DNA from: Vallitalea maricola
GTDB taxonomy: Bacteria; Bacillota; Clostridia; Lachnospirales; Vallitaleaceae
Reading direction: 5' to 3'
NCBI RefSeq assembly: GCF_036985595.1
Contig: NZ_BTPU01000047.1
Coordinates: 1-27,023 of the forward strand
DNA: 27,023 bases
Position numbers and translations under genes: made by a program. Each line of letters begins with the position of its first letter. Position 1 is the first letter of the stretch. Below the pieces are notes generated by a model. The model saw only the letters and a program-made list of their open reading frames with translations. It was not told the origin of the DNA and ran no database searches. Shown here piece by piece: positions 1 through 7,734 of the stretch.

Positions 1-118
1 CTACTTTAATTTTACACTAACATTATATATTATCACTAATATAAACTCAATAATTATAGAAAACTTAACTTATGATAGCAAAATATTGGAGTTAAACTAT
101 AGGAGTTACCTATAAGCT

Positions 119-150
119 AAAAAAAATCCAAATGAGTTTAATCCCATTTG
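119..150 (-). terminator. Rho-independent terminator of the YdcZ-type transporter gene
   Basis: On the minus strand CAAATG (150-145) pairs with CATTTG (134-129) around a 10-nt loop, and eight U residues follow (positions 126-119). The hairpin overlaps the last codons and stop of the transporter gene. The stem is only 6 bp, so strength is uncertain. Confidence 0.5.
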
Positions 151-566
151 AATAATATAATACCACCAATCATAATAACTACAGCAATAACTTTTTTCCA
201 AACAAAGGGGACTTGTTCAGTACCAAATAAGCCAAACAATTCTATCAGATAAGCAATAATTAATTGAGCAATCAAAATTAACATTACTGCATAAGCAGGA
301 CCTAACGATGACATTCCCTTAACAACTGTAAATATAATGAATGCCCCTAGTATACCACCTGTAAGATACCATTTACTATCTATCTTTAATAAATTAGCAA
401 AACTGTCTCTTCCAGTAAAAAACCATGCTCCTATACAAACAATAAAACCTGTTATCTGCACAAATGAATTAGTTACCCATATAGATGAACTTTCAGTAAC
501 TCTAGTATTAAAAACACCTTGAACACCCATTAATGCCCCAGCAATAATTGCAAATATAACTCCCAT
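138..566 (-). CDS. Small DMT-superfamily (YdcZ/DUF606-type) membrane transporter
   Basis: The product is about 142 residues and almost wholly hydrophobic, with four to five predicted membrane segments. It begins MGVIFAIIAGALMGVQGVFN, the N-terminal pattern of YdcZ-type drug/metabolite transporters, with a small residue-rich first helix followed by Gln and Asn. Length fits the family (about 140-150 aa). Substrates of this family are poorly known. The reading frame opens at a GTG at 575, but AGGAAAGG lies directly against it; the ATG at 566 has the proper 8-nt spacing and is preferred. The gene diverges from a TetR regulator 288 bp away, an arrangement often seen for regulator-controlled exporters, so control by that regulator is possible but inferred. 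A terminator overlaps its 3' end. Confidence 0.75.
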   Translation of the reverse strand: MGVIFAIIAGALMGVQGVFNTRVTESSSIWVTNSFVQITGFIVCIGAWFFTGRDSFANLLKIDSKWYLTGGILGAFIIFTVVKGMSSLGPAYAVMLILIAQLIIAYLIELFGLFGTEQVPFVWKKVIAVVIMIGGIILFKWD

Positions 567-637
567 ATTTATCACCTTTCCTATAAATACCCTAGTTTAA
601 ACTTAATATTATTATTCTCATAAATTATTATAAATAT

Positions 638-651
638 ACTAAGTTCTTAGT
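638..651. promoter_or_regulatory. Short inverted repeat upstream of the YdcZ-type gene (possible operator)
   Basis: ACTAAG-TT-CTTAGT is a 14-bp inverted repeat about 75 bp upstream of the transporter start, in the divergent intergenic region shared with tetR. It could be a regulator site, but its sequence differs from the palindrome at the tetR promoter, so no link is proven. Confidence 0.2.
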
Positions 652-768
652 TACTACTAAACAGTAATGATTATTATTTGTTTTATTCTAATCAGCATGA
701 ACTACTGGCTATTATACATTTAGTTATTAATTACTAATCACATATATTTACTATTTATTAGATAATAG

Positions 769-798
769 TTGACAAAAGTAATATTAATAACATATAAT
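769..798 (+). promoter_or_regulatory. Sigma-A promoter of the tetR-hydrolase-amidohydrolase operon
   Basis: A perfect -35 TTGACA (769-774) and a perfect -10 TATAAT (793-798) are separated by 18 bp, 57 bp upstream of the tetR start. No other good promoter lies between here and the end of the three-gene operon. Confidence 0.75.
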
Positions 799-808
799 AT
801 GTACATAT
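797..808. promoter_or_regulatory. Candidate TetR operator palindrome
   Basis: ATATGTACATAT is a perfect 12-bp palindrome starting inside the -10 box and covering the probable transcription start. A second imperfect repeat, CAATT-n5-AATTG, sits at 813-827. TetR-family proteins commonly autorepress through palindromes placed like this; assignment to the adjacent regulator is inference. Confidence 0.45.
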
Positions 809-854
809 GAACCAATTAGTAAAATTGTTCACAGAATGAAGGAGATGATATGAA

Positions 855-1460
855 ATGCCAAGAGCTTTTTCAGAAGAAGAATTAAAAACTATTAAAGCAC
901 AATTATTACAAAAGGGAAAAATGCTATTTGAAAGATATGGATATAAAAAGTTTGGGATTAGAGATCTGACTTCAGAAGTTGGGATTGCAAATGGAATGTT
1001 TTATAAATTCTTTGAGTCAAAAGAAAAGTTGTTTTTTGAGATTATTAACATTGAAAAAAAGAAATTACGCAAAAAAATCTTAAGTGAAGTAATGATAAAT
1101 AAGGATAATCCAATTAAAGCCTTGAAAAATTTTTATTATGTTATAGTTAAAGAATTATATGAAAATTCCCTGATGAATACCATCTTACTTAAAAAAGAGT
1201 ATGATTTTATCACAGAAAATATGTCATCAAATGAATTGATTAATGAAAGAGAAAAGTCTTTAGACCCAATTTTAGAACTAGTAGATTATTGGAAATCTGA
1301 AAATTTAATCAAGGATGTTGATACAGATATTATCATTGGGGCAGTACGTTCTTTAGTTTATTTGAATTTTCATAAAGAGGAGATAGGGATAGATAAATAT
1401 GATCAGATTGTTGAATTTTTACTAGATAGAATATGTGAATATGTTAATGTGGAGGGATGA
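855..1460 (+). CDS. TetR/AcrR-family transcriptional regulator
   Basis: The 201-residue product has a classic TetR N-terminal DNA-binding domain: helix 1 about residues 7-29 (ending FERYGYKKF), then the helix-turn-helix about 34-54, with IRDLTSEVGIANGMFYKFF and the K-E-K-L-F turn that starts helix 4. The remaining 140 residues form a helical ligand and dimer domain without recognisable specificity. AAGGAG at 839-844 lies 10 nt before the chosen ATG; an ATG at 850 is in another frame. The stop codon lies four bases before the next start, and that gene's SD (GGAGGG) is inside the end of this gene, so translation is probably coupled. It likely represses its own operon and perhaps the divergent transporter. 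Confidence 0.9.
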   Translation: MPRAFSEEELKTIKAQLLQKGKMLFERYGYKKFGIRDLTSEVGIANGMFYKFFESKEKLFFEIINIEKKKLRKKILSEVMINKDNPIKALKNFYYVIVKELYENSLMNTILLKKEYDFITENMSSNELINEREKSLDPILELVDYWKSENLIKDVDTDIIIGAVRSLVYLNFHKEEIGIDKYDQIVEFLLDRICEYVNVEG

Positions 1461-1464
1461 ATTA

Positions 1465-2508
1465 ATGAATACTTTATTAGCTAATGCAATAGAAAAAATG
1501 GGTATTAAATTCTTTGCATCAATAAATAGAAAAAAATCAAATTCGCAAATATTTAAGGAGTGTAATAAACTAACATCTGATGAAATCAAATCCATTTATT
1601 CAAGAATTACTGTTTTTAATAAAAATGAGTTTTTTGATGAGCCAGTATTAATTAATAAAAAAGTTGTAAATGGCATGGATGTTAATACATATACTATGCC
1701 ATCATTATACATTCCAATAAAAAAATATCAAAATATTTATAATACATTTAGTGAAAATAAGAATATTTATTTTGAACATATGGCATGTAAAAATAGCAAT
1801 AAAAAGCAGAAAACAGCTTTAATTTATCTTCATGGCTTTAGTGAGCGCAATTATAATAATGAAACTAAATATTTATTTGCAAATCTCGTAAAACAATACA
1901 ATGATTTAGATATATTAGCAGTACAACAACCGTTTCATATGTTAAGAAGTCCAAATAATCAGCCATATTCAGGTGCTTACATATTTGATTCTTGTCCTAT
2001 AGTAACCATTGAAGGAATAAGACAATCTGTAAACGATGTATCTCAAGTTATTTCATATGCAAAACAGAATTACACTAAAGTAATTGTAGGTGGCTTCAGT
2101 TTGGGTGGGCATGTAACGTCTTTTTTGGGCACATGTGATGATAGAGCAGATTTATATATAATGGGGCAAGCAGGTGCAAAGTTACCAGAGACCTTGAATT
2201 ATTTAAGTGTATGTCCAGGTCTTTATGCTAAAAAAGATGAATGGATAAATAGCGGACAGGAATTTGAACTTCTTTATGATCCAATAGAACTGTTAAAGTA
2301 TAATCCAATTATTCCCAAGGAAAAAGTTGTGTCTGTAGCAGGATTTAATGACCGTTTAGTAACTTATGAAAGAGTTGAAGAATTACGAAATTTATTTAAG
2401 AGCCAGTATAATATTGATTATAAGTCTGGTCATATTGGTTTGCTGCTTGAATGGAAAGTGGTTATGAAACCTTTGCTAAAAATAATTGATGAAGAACTTG
2501 GAGAATAA
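1465..2508 (+). CDS. Alpha/beta-hydrolase fold protein, substrate unknown
   Basis: The chosen ATG at 1465 (347 residues) has GGAGGG eight bases upstream; an upstream in-frame ATG at 1435 lies inside tetR without a suitable SD. The fold is shown by an oxyanion-type HGF near residue 123, the nucleophile elbow GGFSLGGH with Ser near 212, an Asp in GFNDRLV near 296 and a His in SGHIG near 323, in correct order for a Ser-Asp-His triad. No signal peptide or membrane segment is evident, so it should be cytosolic. The long N-terminal part before the HGF motif and the GGH after the nucleophile resemble ABHD18-like hydrolases, but that is only a resemblance. It is co-transcribed with tetR and an amidohydrolase, suggesting a small ester- or amide-degrading unit. 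Confidence 0.8.
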   Translation: MNTLLANAIEKMGIKFFASINRKKSNSQIFKECNKLTSDEIKSIYSRITVFNKNEFFDEPVLINKKVVNGMDVNTYTMPSLYIPIKKYQNIYNTFSENKNIYFEHMACKNSNKKQKTALIYLHGFSERNYNNETKYLFANLVKQYNDLDILAVQQPFHMLRSPNNQPYSGAYIFDSCPIVTIEGIRQSVNDVSQVISYAKQNYTKVIVGGFSLGGHVTSFLGTCDDRADLYIMGQAGAKLPETLNYLSVCPGLYAKKDEWINSGQEFELLYDPIELLKYNPIIPKEKVVSVAGFNDRLVTYERVEELRNLFKSQYNIDYKSGHIGLLLEWKVVMKPLLKIIDEELGE

Positions 2509-2511
2509 TCT

Positions 2512-3573
2512 ATGATAAACAATAAAAAAGATATATTAAAAAACTGTCCAGAATTGGAACTTACTGAATTTGGAGATTTTAAAATAAGGAATGATTATGT
2601 CAAAAATTATGAAATTATTGATTTTCATTGCCATATATTTGATGGTTTGAAAATGATGTTTCCACCAATTCTTGGAAAAGCTGATAGTAGTATGAATTCA
2701 TCACTTTTTGATAATAGTTGTTTCCCTTTCTCTATAGATTCCTTTGATATAAACAAAGTATATTTTACAAAATGGCCAGATTCCTTATTTAGTATTAATG
2801 GTATCAGAACAAAAATTAAACTTCAAATAGGCGGATTTGTTTTAAGAAAGGCAACTGCTGAAAGATTATTAAGAGATATGAGTTTAAATAATATTAGTAA
2901 AAGTGTTGTAATGCAAATTAATCCAAAAAATACTAACTCAAGTTTGAAAATGGAAGAAATTATTACTAGTCATAATAATCTAATGACATTCGGATCAATT
3001 CATCCCCATGATGATAATATTAAAGAAAAAGTAGAACAGTATATTTCTCTTGATATAAAAGGGTGGAAAGTAAATCCCCATGTGACCGGTGTTCCAATTA
3101 ATAGTAAAGAGACACTGGATTTAATAAAAATTTTATCAGATACTAAATTACCAATTTTATCTTGTAGTGGCTTAGGAGCACCTGAATATTTTTTAAATAC
3201 AAGAATTTTTTCGAATAAAAAAAAGAAAGAGTTAGAGACACAAAGAATTAGCATGTTCTATGATATGTTAAGCCTCTTTCCTTCTACAAAGTTTATTCTT
3301 GCTCATTGTGGTTTATATGAAAGTGATGAGCTTATAAATTTAATGAAAGTGTTTCCAAATATCTATACAGATATTAGTGCGCAGTCAGCTAATAATATAA
3401 AAAAAATTAATAATGCAATTGGTAGCGAGAGATTATTGTTTGGTACAGACTACCCATTCTTTAATCATGCATTTTCAATCGTATCAGTTTTAAGGGCAAC
3501 GTTAAAAGAGGAAGATAGATGCAACATATTTTCAAGAAATGCTACAAGAGTATTATGTATCAATGAAAATTGA
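2512..3573 (+). CDS. Amidohydrolase-related (PF04909-type) metal-dependent hydrolase
   Basis: The 353-residue product starts three bases after the hydrolase stop, with GGAG in the end of that gene. It shows the TIM-barrel amidohydrolase layout: IIDFHCHIFDG (metal ligands H39 and H41), GWKVNPHVTG near 184-193, FILAHCG (H265) and LLFGTDYPF (D313). This fits the branch containing decarboxylases and lactonases such as ACMSD-type enzymes. At the barrel strand where the family usually reads IHTG or IHSG, this protein has LSCSG (218-220), so a usual His ligand appears to be Cys or missing. That may change metal content or activity. The substrate is not recognisable. Operon partners are a TetR regulator and an alpha/beta hydrolase. 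Confidence 0.8.
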   Translation: MINNKKDILKNCPELELTEFGDFKIRNDYVKNYEIIDFHCHIFDGLKMMFPPILGKADSSMNSSLFDNSCFPFSIDSFDINKVYFTKWPDSLFSINGIRTKIKLQIGGFVLRKATAERLLRDMSLNNISKSVVMQINPKNTNSSLKMEEIITSHNNLMTFGSIHPHDDNIKEKVEQYISLDIKGWKVNPHVTGVPINSKETLDLIKILSDTKLPILSCSGLGAPEYFLNTRIFSNKKKKELETQRISMFYDMLSLFPSTKFILAHCGLYESDELINLMKVFPNIYTDISAQSANNIKKINNAIGSERLLFGTDYPFFNHAFSIVSVLRATLKEEDRCNIFSRNATRVLCINEN

Positions 3574-3615
3574 ACACTGCAACATAGTTTTGTGTTATAA
3601 TTTTCAAAGTTTTAT

Positions 3616-3714
3616 CCATATATAGTGATAACGATTTCTACGGCTAGTTGCCATCCCTTAATTAAAGATAAAAGCAAGAAAACGTAACAAGAGTGTATTT
3701 ATCACTATATATGG
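3616..3714. repeat. 99-bp element bounded by 16-bp perfect inverted repeats
   Basis: CCATATATAGTGATAA (3616-3631) is the exact reverse complement of 3699-3714. The arms enclose 67 bp with no ORF. The element lies between the convergent amidohydrolase and nfnB genes. Neither end is followed by a clear T tract, so it is not a standard terminator. No target-site duplication is visible at its edges. It could be a MITE-like unit, a long hairpin RNA end, or a bidirectional transcription barrier. Confidence 0.7.
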
Positions 3715-3739
3715 TTTCAATATATAACCGTTATCTATT

Positions 3740-5128
3740 TTACTTACTCAATTTTTCATGAATAGCCTTTGCCGCTTTTTTACCTGCTCCCATAGCCAGT
3801 ATAACTGTTGCAGCTCCTGTAACAGCATCTCCACCAGCGTATACATTCTCTAGTGTAGTTTCCATTGTATCTTCATTAACCACAATACAGCCTCTTTTAT
3901 TAACGTCAAGTCCATCAGTTGTATCTCTAAGAAGTGGATTAGGTGTTTGACCAATAGCTACTACAACTATATCAACATCCATTATTTCTTCGCTGCCTTC
4001 TATAGGTTGTGGTCTTCTTCTGCCACTTTCATCTGGTTCACCAAGTTCCATCTTGATACACTTCATACCAGTAACATGTCCATCTTCTCCAATAATTTCA
4101 ACTGGATTTTTCAGAAGATCAAATATGATTTGTTCTTCTTCTGCATGATGTACTTCTTCTACTCTTGCAGGTAACTCTTCTTTACTTCTTCTATATACAA
4201 TCTTAACTTCTTTAGCCCCTAATCTCTTAGCTGTTCTTGCTGCATCCATAGCAACATTACCACCGCCGATAACCGCAACTTTTTCACCTATTCTTACAGG
4301 TGTTGGGCTATTAGGGAAATCATAAGCTTTCATAAGGTTGACTCTAGTTAAGAACTCATTAGCTGAGTAAACCCCATTAAGATTTTCTCCTTCAATATTC
4401 ATGAATCTAGGAAGTCCAGCTCCACTACCTACAAATACAGCTTGGAATCCTTCTTCTTCAAATAATTCACCTATAGTTATTGATTTTCCAACTATAACAT
4501 TCTTTTCAACTTTTACACCTAGGTCAGTAACACTTTTCAATTCTCTCTGTACTAGACCTTTTGGTAAACGGAATTCAGGTATACCATACATCAGAACCCC
4601 ACCGAGTTGATGAAGAGCTTCGTACATAGTTACTTCATAACCTTTTTTAGCCAAATCAGCTGCACATGTCAAACTAGCTGGACCACCGCCAACAACTGCA
4701 ACCTTTTTATTGTTTGACTCAGGTTTTTCAACTTCTTTTTTTATGTTCTTCATATAATAATCTGCAACAAAACGTTCAAGTCTACCAATAGCCACTGGCT
4801 CACCTTTACGTCCTCTTACACATTTACCTTCACATTGCGATTCTTGAGGACAGACTCTTCCGCAAATAGCTGGTAATCTATTTTCTGTAGCAATAATATT
4901 ATATGCCTCTTCTATATTACCTTCACTAACTTCTTTTATGAATTCTGGAATTGGAACACTAACTGGACATCCCCCAACACATGGTCTAGTCTTACACTGT
5001 AAACATCTGCCAGCTTCTTCCATAGCTTCTTCCAAAGTATAACCACAAGTGACTTCATCAAAATTCTTTATTCTCAATAAAGGATCCTGCTCCTTCATTT
5101 TTACCTTTTCTTTACTCATGTTAGGCAT
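3740..5128 (-). CDS. nfnB: NADH-dependent ferredoxin:NADP+ oxidoreductase, large subunit NfnB (GltA-like)
   Basis: The 462-residue protein has an N-terminal two-[4Fe-4S] domain with Cys 42, 45, 50, 54 and Cys 89, 93, 99, 103, then an FAD fold (VAVVGGGPASLTCAADLA, near 143-160) and an NAD(P)-binding fold (VAVIGGGNVAMDAARTA, near 284-300), ending in the AGGDAVTGAATVILAMGAG flavin motif. Annotation pipelines often call this the glutamate synthase small subunit, but no glutamate synthase large chain is present. The immediate upstream partner is the NfnA-type subunit, so NfnB is the better call. In the characterised complex this subunit carries the bifurcating FAD and the NADP(H) and ferredoxin sites. 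The SD AGGAGGGG overlaps the nfnA stop; the gap is 13 bp. Confidence 0.88.
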   Translation of the reverse strand: MPNMSKEKVKMKEQDPLLRIKNFDEVTCGYTLEEAMEEAGRCLQCKTRPCVGGCPVSVPIPEFIKEVSEGNIEEAYNIIATENRLPAICGRVCPQESQCEGKCVRGRKGEPVAIGRLERFVADYYMKNIKKEVEKPESNNKKVAVVGGGPASLTCAADLAKKGYEVTMYEALHQLGGVLMYGIPEFRLPKGLVQRELKSVTDLGVKVEKNVIVGKSITIGELFEEEGFQAVFVGSGAGLPRFMNIEGENLNGVYSANEFLTRVNLMKAYDFPNSPTPVRIGEKVAVIGGGNVAMDAARTAKRLGAKEVKIVYRRSKEELPARVEEVHHAEEEQIIFDLLKNPVEIIGEDGHVTGMKCIKMELGEPDESGRRRPQPIEGSEEIMDVDIVVVAIGQTPNPLLRDTTDGLDVNKRGCIVVNEDTMETTLENVYAGGDAVTGAATVILAMGAGKKAAKAIHEKLSK

Positions 5129-5141
5129 TCTTTTTCCCCTC

Positions 5142-5975
5142 CTACTTTTTGTTTTTTATACCATCTAGCTTACAAACATGGTTTTCTTCTTCTTTATAAT
5201 AGCTTTGTCTTCTCATACATTCATCAAAATCAACTAAGAATCCATCAAAATCTGGTCCATCAACACATGCAAATTTTGTTTCGCCACCAACAGTAACACG
5301 ACATCCTCCACACATGCCAGTTCCATCTATCATAATAGGGTTAAGAGATACACCAGTTGGTATATTAAGAGGTTTAGTAACTGAGACAACAGCTTTCATC
5401 ATAATCAATGGTCCTATAGCAATTACCTCATCATATTTATTTCCCTTTTCCAATAAATCATTTAAAACATCAGTTACAAATCCTTTTGTACCTCTAGTTC
5501 CATCATTAGTAGCAAAATATATATTATCACATATTTCTTTGAACTGATCTTCAAGAATTATGTACTCTTCACTACGACCACCAATAATAACGTCAACACT
5601 GACGCCCATTGATTTTAATTTCTTTATTTGAGGATAAAGTGGAGCAGCTCCAACACCTCCGCCTATTCCTAATACTCTTTTATGTTTTTTTAATTCAGTA
5701 GCTTGACCTAGAGGTCCTACAAAATCATTAATATAATCGCCTTCTTGCTTCTTACTAAGTAATTTAGTTGAATACCCAACAACTTGGTATATAATTGTTA
5801 CTGTTCCTGCTTCTCTGTCATAATCAGCAATAGTTAGTGGAATTCTTTCACCATCCTCATTAACTCTAAGAATTATGAATTGTCCTGGCTCACATTTTCT
5901 AGCAGTAAAAGGTGCTTCAACAACCATTAATTCAACTTGACTATTGATGGTTTTCTTCTTTACAATTTTGTACAC
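5142..5975 (-). CDS. nfnA: NADH-dependent ferredoxin:NADP+ oxidoreductase, small subunit NfnA
   Basis: The 277-residue protein has the ferredoxin-reductase layout of dihydroorotate dehydrogenase electron-transfer and NfnA subunits: an FAD-binding barrel (about 1-95, with RIPLTIADYD), an NAD-binding domain (GIGGGVGAAPLYPQ near 103-116) and a C-terminal [2Fe-2S] loop with C222, C225 and C237 (GMCGGCRVTVGG...KFACVDGPDF). The fourth ligand is not a Cys here; D217 is a candidate, and the Thermotoga enzyme is known to use an Asp. No pyrD lies nearby, which argues against the pyrimidine subunit. With NfnB it couples NADH and reduced ferredoxin to NADP+ reduction in the cytosol. The start is GTG with GAGG 8 nt upstream. 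Confidence 0.88.
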   Translation of the reverse strand: MYKIVKKKTINSQVELMVVEAPFTARKCEPGQFIILRVNEDGERIPLTIADYDREAGTVTIIYQVVGYSTKLLSKKQEGDYINDFVGPLGQATELKKHKRVLGIGGGVGAAPLYPQIKKLKSMGVSVDVIIGGRSEEYIILEDQFKEICDNIYFATNDGTRGTKGFVTDVLNDLLEKGNKYDEVIAIGPLIMMKAVVSVTKPLNIPTGVSLNPIMIDGTGMCGGCRVTVGGETKFACVDGPDFDGFLVDFDECMRRQSYYKEEENHVCKLDGIKNKK

Positions 5976-5987
5976 TTAAATTACCTC

Positions 5988-6027
5988 ATTTCTTTATTCT
6001 TTTATTTATTTCTTTATTCTTTTATTT
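5988..6027. repeat. 20-bp exact tandem duplication in the nfnA leader
   Basis: A 20-bp unit beginning ATTTCTTTATTC occurs twice head to tail (5988-6007 and 6008-6027) and borders the nfnA SD. As RNA it is an A-rich unstructured tract next to the ribosome site. It is probably a slippage product. Confidence 0.8.
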
Positions 6028-6154
6028 CATCTATATATATTAAACTAAAACATCTATACACTCATTTCAATAAGTTCAATATATTTTCCTTGGTTTTATA
6101 AGCCTAATAATTGTTGGCTCTATGTTTAATGCAACTTATCTAAGTCTTTTTTAA

Positions 6155-6163
6155 ATTATATCA
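6155..6163 (-). promoter_or_regulatory. Possible extended -10 promoter for nfnAB
   Basis: The minus strand reads TGATATAAT (extended -10 TGnTATAAT) about 180 bp before the nfnA start. The -35 (TTATTA at 17 bp) is poor. If used, it gives a long leader that includes a weak AGCC/GGCT stem and the tandem duplication. Confidence 0.35.
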
Positions 6164-6214
6164 TATTTATTATATAATAATAAAATAAAATTTTAATTGC
6201 TATTTTGTGGTAAT

Positions 6215-7528
6215 TTACTTTTTTATGCTCTCCAATAAATCCAGATTCTCTTTACTACCAAGAGTTTCTTCAGCATTCTTATTACTATTTGAATCAAATA
6301 GATTTCTCTTGAATTTAACTCTCAATATTCTTCTCACAGATTCATTTATTCGGTCTTCAGATATAGTCTTAGAAATAACAGATTCTAATACTCCACTATA
6401 ACCTTCTTCAAAAGGTATAGGCATAAGTAATATATCAACACCAGCTTCCACTGCTTTTTTACATGCTTCTTTTGTACCATATTCATTCACTATCGCTCCC
6501 ATATTAAGCGCATCAGTAATAACAAGTCCATCATAACCTAATTCATTTCTAAGTATATCTGTTACGATTTTCTTAGACATAGAGGCTTCTGTATTACTTT
6601 CGTCTATTTGTGGCGCTTTGATATGCGCTATCATCACCCCATCTACATCAGCTTCAATCCCCTTTTTGAATGGTACAAATTCTATCTCTCTAAGTCTTTC
6701 AATACTATGATCTGTAACTACTGAACCTAAGTGAGTATCATTAGTAGTATCTCCATGCCCTGGAAAATGTTTAATTACAGCTGAGACATTTTCATCCTGT
6801 AATCCTTTTACACAATTATATACCATATCACCAACTAATTGTTCATCACTTCCATAAGATCTAACACCTATGACTGTGTTGTCAGGATTGGTATTAACAT
6901 CTGCTACAGGAGCAAAATCCATATTGAAACCTAGAGAGGATACTTCTTTTCCAAGTATTTGTCCTATTTTATATGCATTTTCGGGAATTCCAGTATCTCC
7001 GATTACTTTATTATTAGGTAGTACTGTTGCATGCATATTGGGATTCTTAGCGATTCTAGATACTATACCTCCCTCTTCATCTACTGAAATGAAAAGTGGT
7101 ATACTAGATGCTTCTTGAATATCACTAATCAACTTTTCTGTCTGAGTTATGGTATCAATGTTATTCTTAAAGAAAATTACTCCACCTAATTTATATTTAT
7201 TAATCACTTCCCTACCGAAATCATCAAGAACAGTTAAAGGTGCATTATTAAGAGAATCAGCATCGATCATGAACATTTGTCCAATTTTTTCTTCCAATGT
7301 CATTCCATCAATCATCTCTTCTATCTTCTCGTCAACAGTTTTTTCCTTCTTATCTGGATCATCAGGAGTTTCATTCTCATTATTGTTTTTGTCATCATTC
7401 ACTTCATTCTCATCTATAATATTTACTTCTTTTTCTTTCGTCATTTCGTTATTCTGATTATTGTCATTTGCTGAACATCCTGCTAATAATAAAACTAAAA
7501 TAACCACTAAACATATATATCGATACAT
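6215..7528 (-). CDS. nagZ: GH3-family beta-N-acetylhexosaminidase lipoprotein (NagZ-type)
   Basis: The 437-residue product begins with a lipoprotein signal peptide: a hydrophobic run then LLLAGC with the lipidated Cys at 18. A very acidic, Asn/Glu/Lys-rich linker (about 20-65) follows, then a single GH3 TIM-barrel domain. The NagZ signature KHFPGHGDTTNDTHLG (253-268) carries the Asp264/His266 dyad typical of GH3 N-acetylglucosaminidases, and GLVITDALNM supplies the likely nucleophile D339. The C-terminal GH3 domain of B. subtilis NagZ is absent. It probably works at the outer face of the membrane, removing GlcNAc from muropeptides during wall turnover. AGGA lies 7 nt before the ATG. It is separated from carB by about 200 bp and two hairpins, so it is likely its own unit. 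Confidence 0.85.
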   Translation of the reverse strand: MYRYICLVVILVLLLAGCSANDNNQNNEMTKEKEVNIIDENEVNDDKNNNENETPDDPDKKEKTVDEKIEEMIDGMTLEEKIGQMFMIDADSLNNAPLTVLDDFGREVINKYKLGGVIFFKNNIDTITQTEKLISDIQEASSIPLFISVDEEGGIVSRIAKNPNMHATVLPNNKVIGDTGIPENAYKIGQILGKEVSSLGFNMDFAPVADVNTNPDNTVIGVRSYGSDEQLVGDMVYNCVKGLQDENVSAVIKHFPGHGDTTNDTHLGSVVTDHSIERLREIEFVPFKKGIEADVDGVMIAHIKAPQIDESNTEASMSKKIVTDILRNELGYDGLVITDALNMGAIVNEYGTKEACKKAVEAGVDILLMPIPFEEGYSGVLESVISKTISEDRINESVRRILRVKFKRNLFDSNSNKNAEETLGSKENLDLLESIKK

Positions 7529-7627
7529 TGATTAATCCTTTCTTTCCAATTATTATTAGTATTATGTAACTACACTAAAATTAGAAAATCTTATCATATA
7601 ATAAGAGTATAATCTAATACCAAAATT

Positions 7628-7663
7628 ATAGTATATAATACGTCAAAACATATTATATACTAT
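7628..7663. repeat. 13-bp perfect inverted repeat with 10-nt loop, upstream of nagZ
   Basis: ATAGTATATAATA (7628-7640) and TATTATATACTAT (7651-7663) pair perfectly around CGTCAAAACA. The site lies 100 bp upstream of nagZ and 72 bp beyond carB. On the minus strand the right part is followed by TATAATTTT, so it may be a second terminator hairpin for the arg operon or an operator for nagZ. Confidence 0.6.
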
Positions 7664-7673
7664 TTTATTCAGT

Positions 7674-7717
7674 AAAAAAAGGATTTTATTAATTTAATTG
7701 TATAAATCATTAAATTA
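7674..7717 (-). terminator. Probable terminator of the argCJBD-carAB operon
   Basis: On the minus strand TAATTTAAT (7717-7709) pairs with ATTAAATTA (7698-7690) across a 10-nt loop, and seven U residues follow at 7680-7674. The stem is all A-T and the U run is about 9 nt past it, so this is a weak example. It lies 18 bp past the carB stop. Confidence 0.4.
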
Positions 7718-7734
7718 TGATGTAAAACTTTATT

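Noticed and set aside
98..114. TATAGG-n5-CCTATA hairpin near the left edge
   Set aside because: Six base pairs without a T run or adjacent gene start; common by chance in this composition.
6167..6180. TTATTATATAATAA palindrome after nagZ
   Set aside because: All A/T, no loop or U tract fitting a terminator; expected by chance in such sequence.
7149..7457. Plus-strand Ser/Phe-rich frame opposite the nagZ linker
   Set aside because: Antisense shadow of the low-complexity acidic linker coding region; no SD or promoter.
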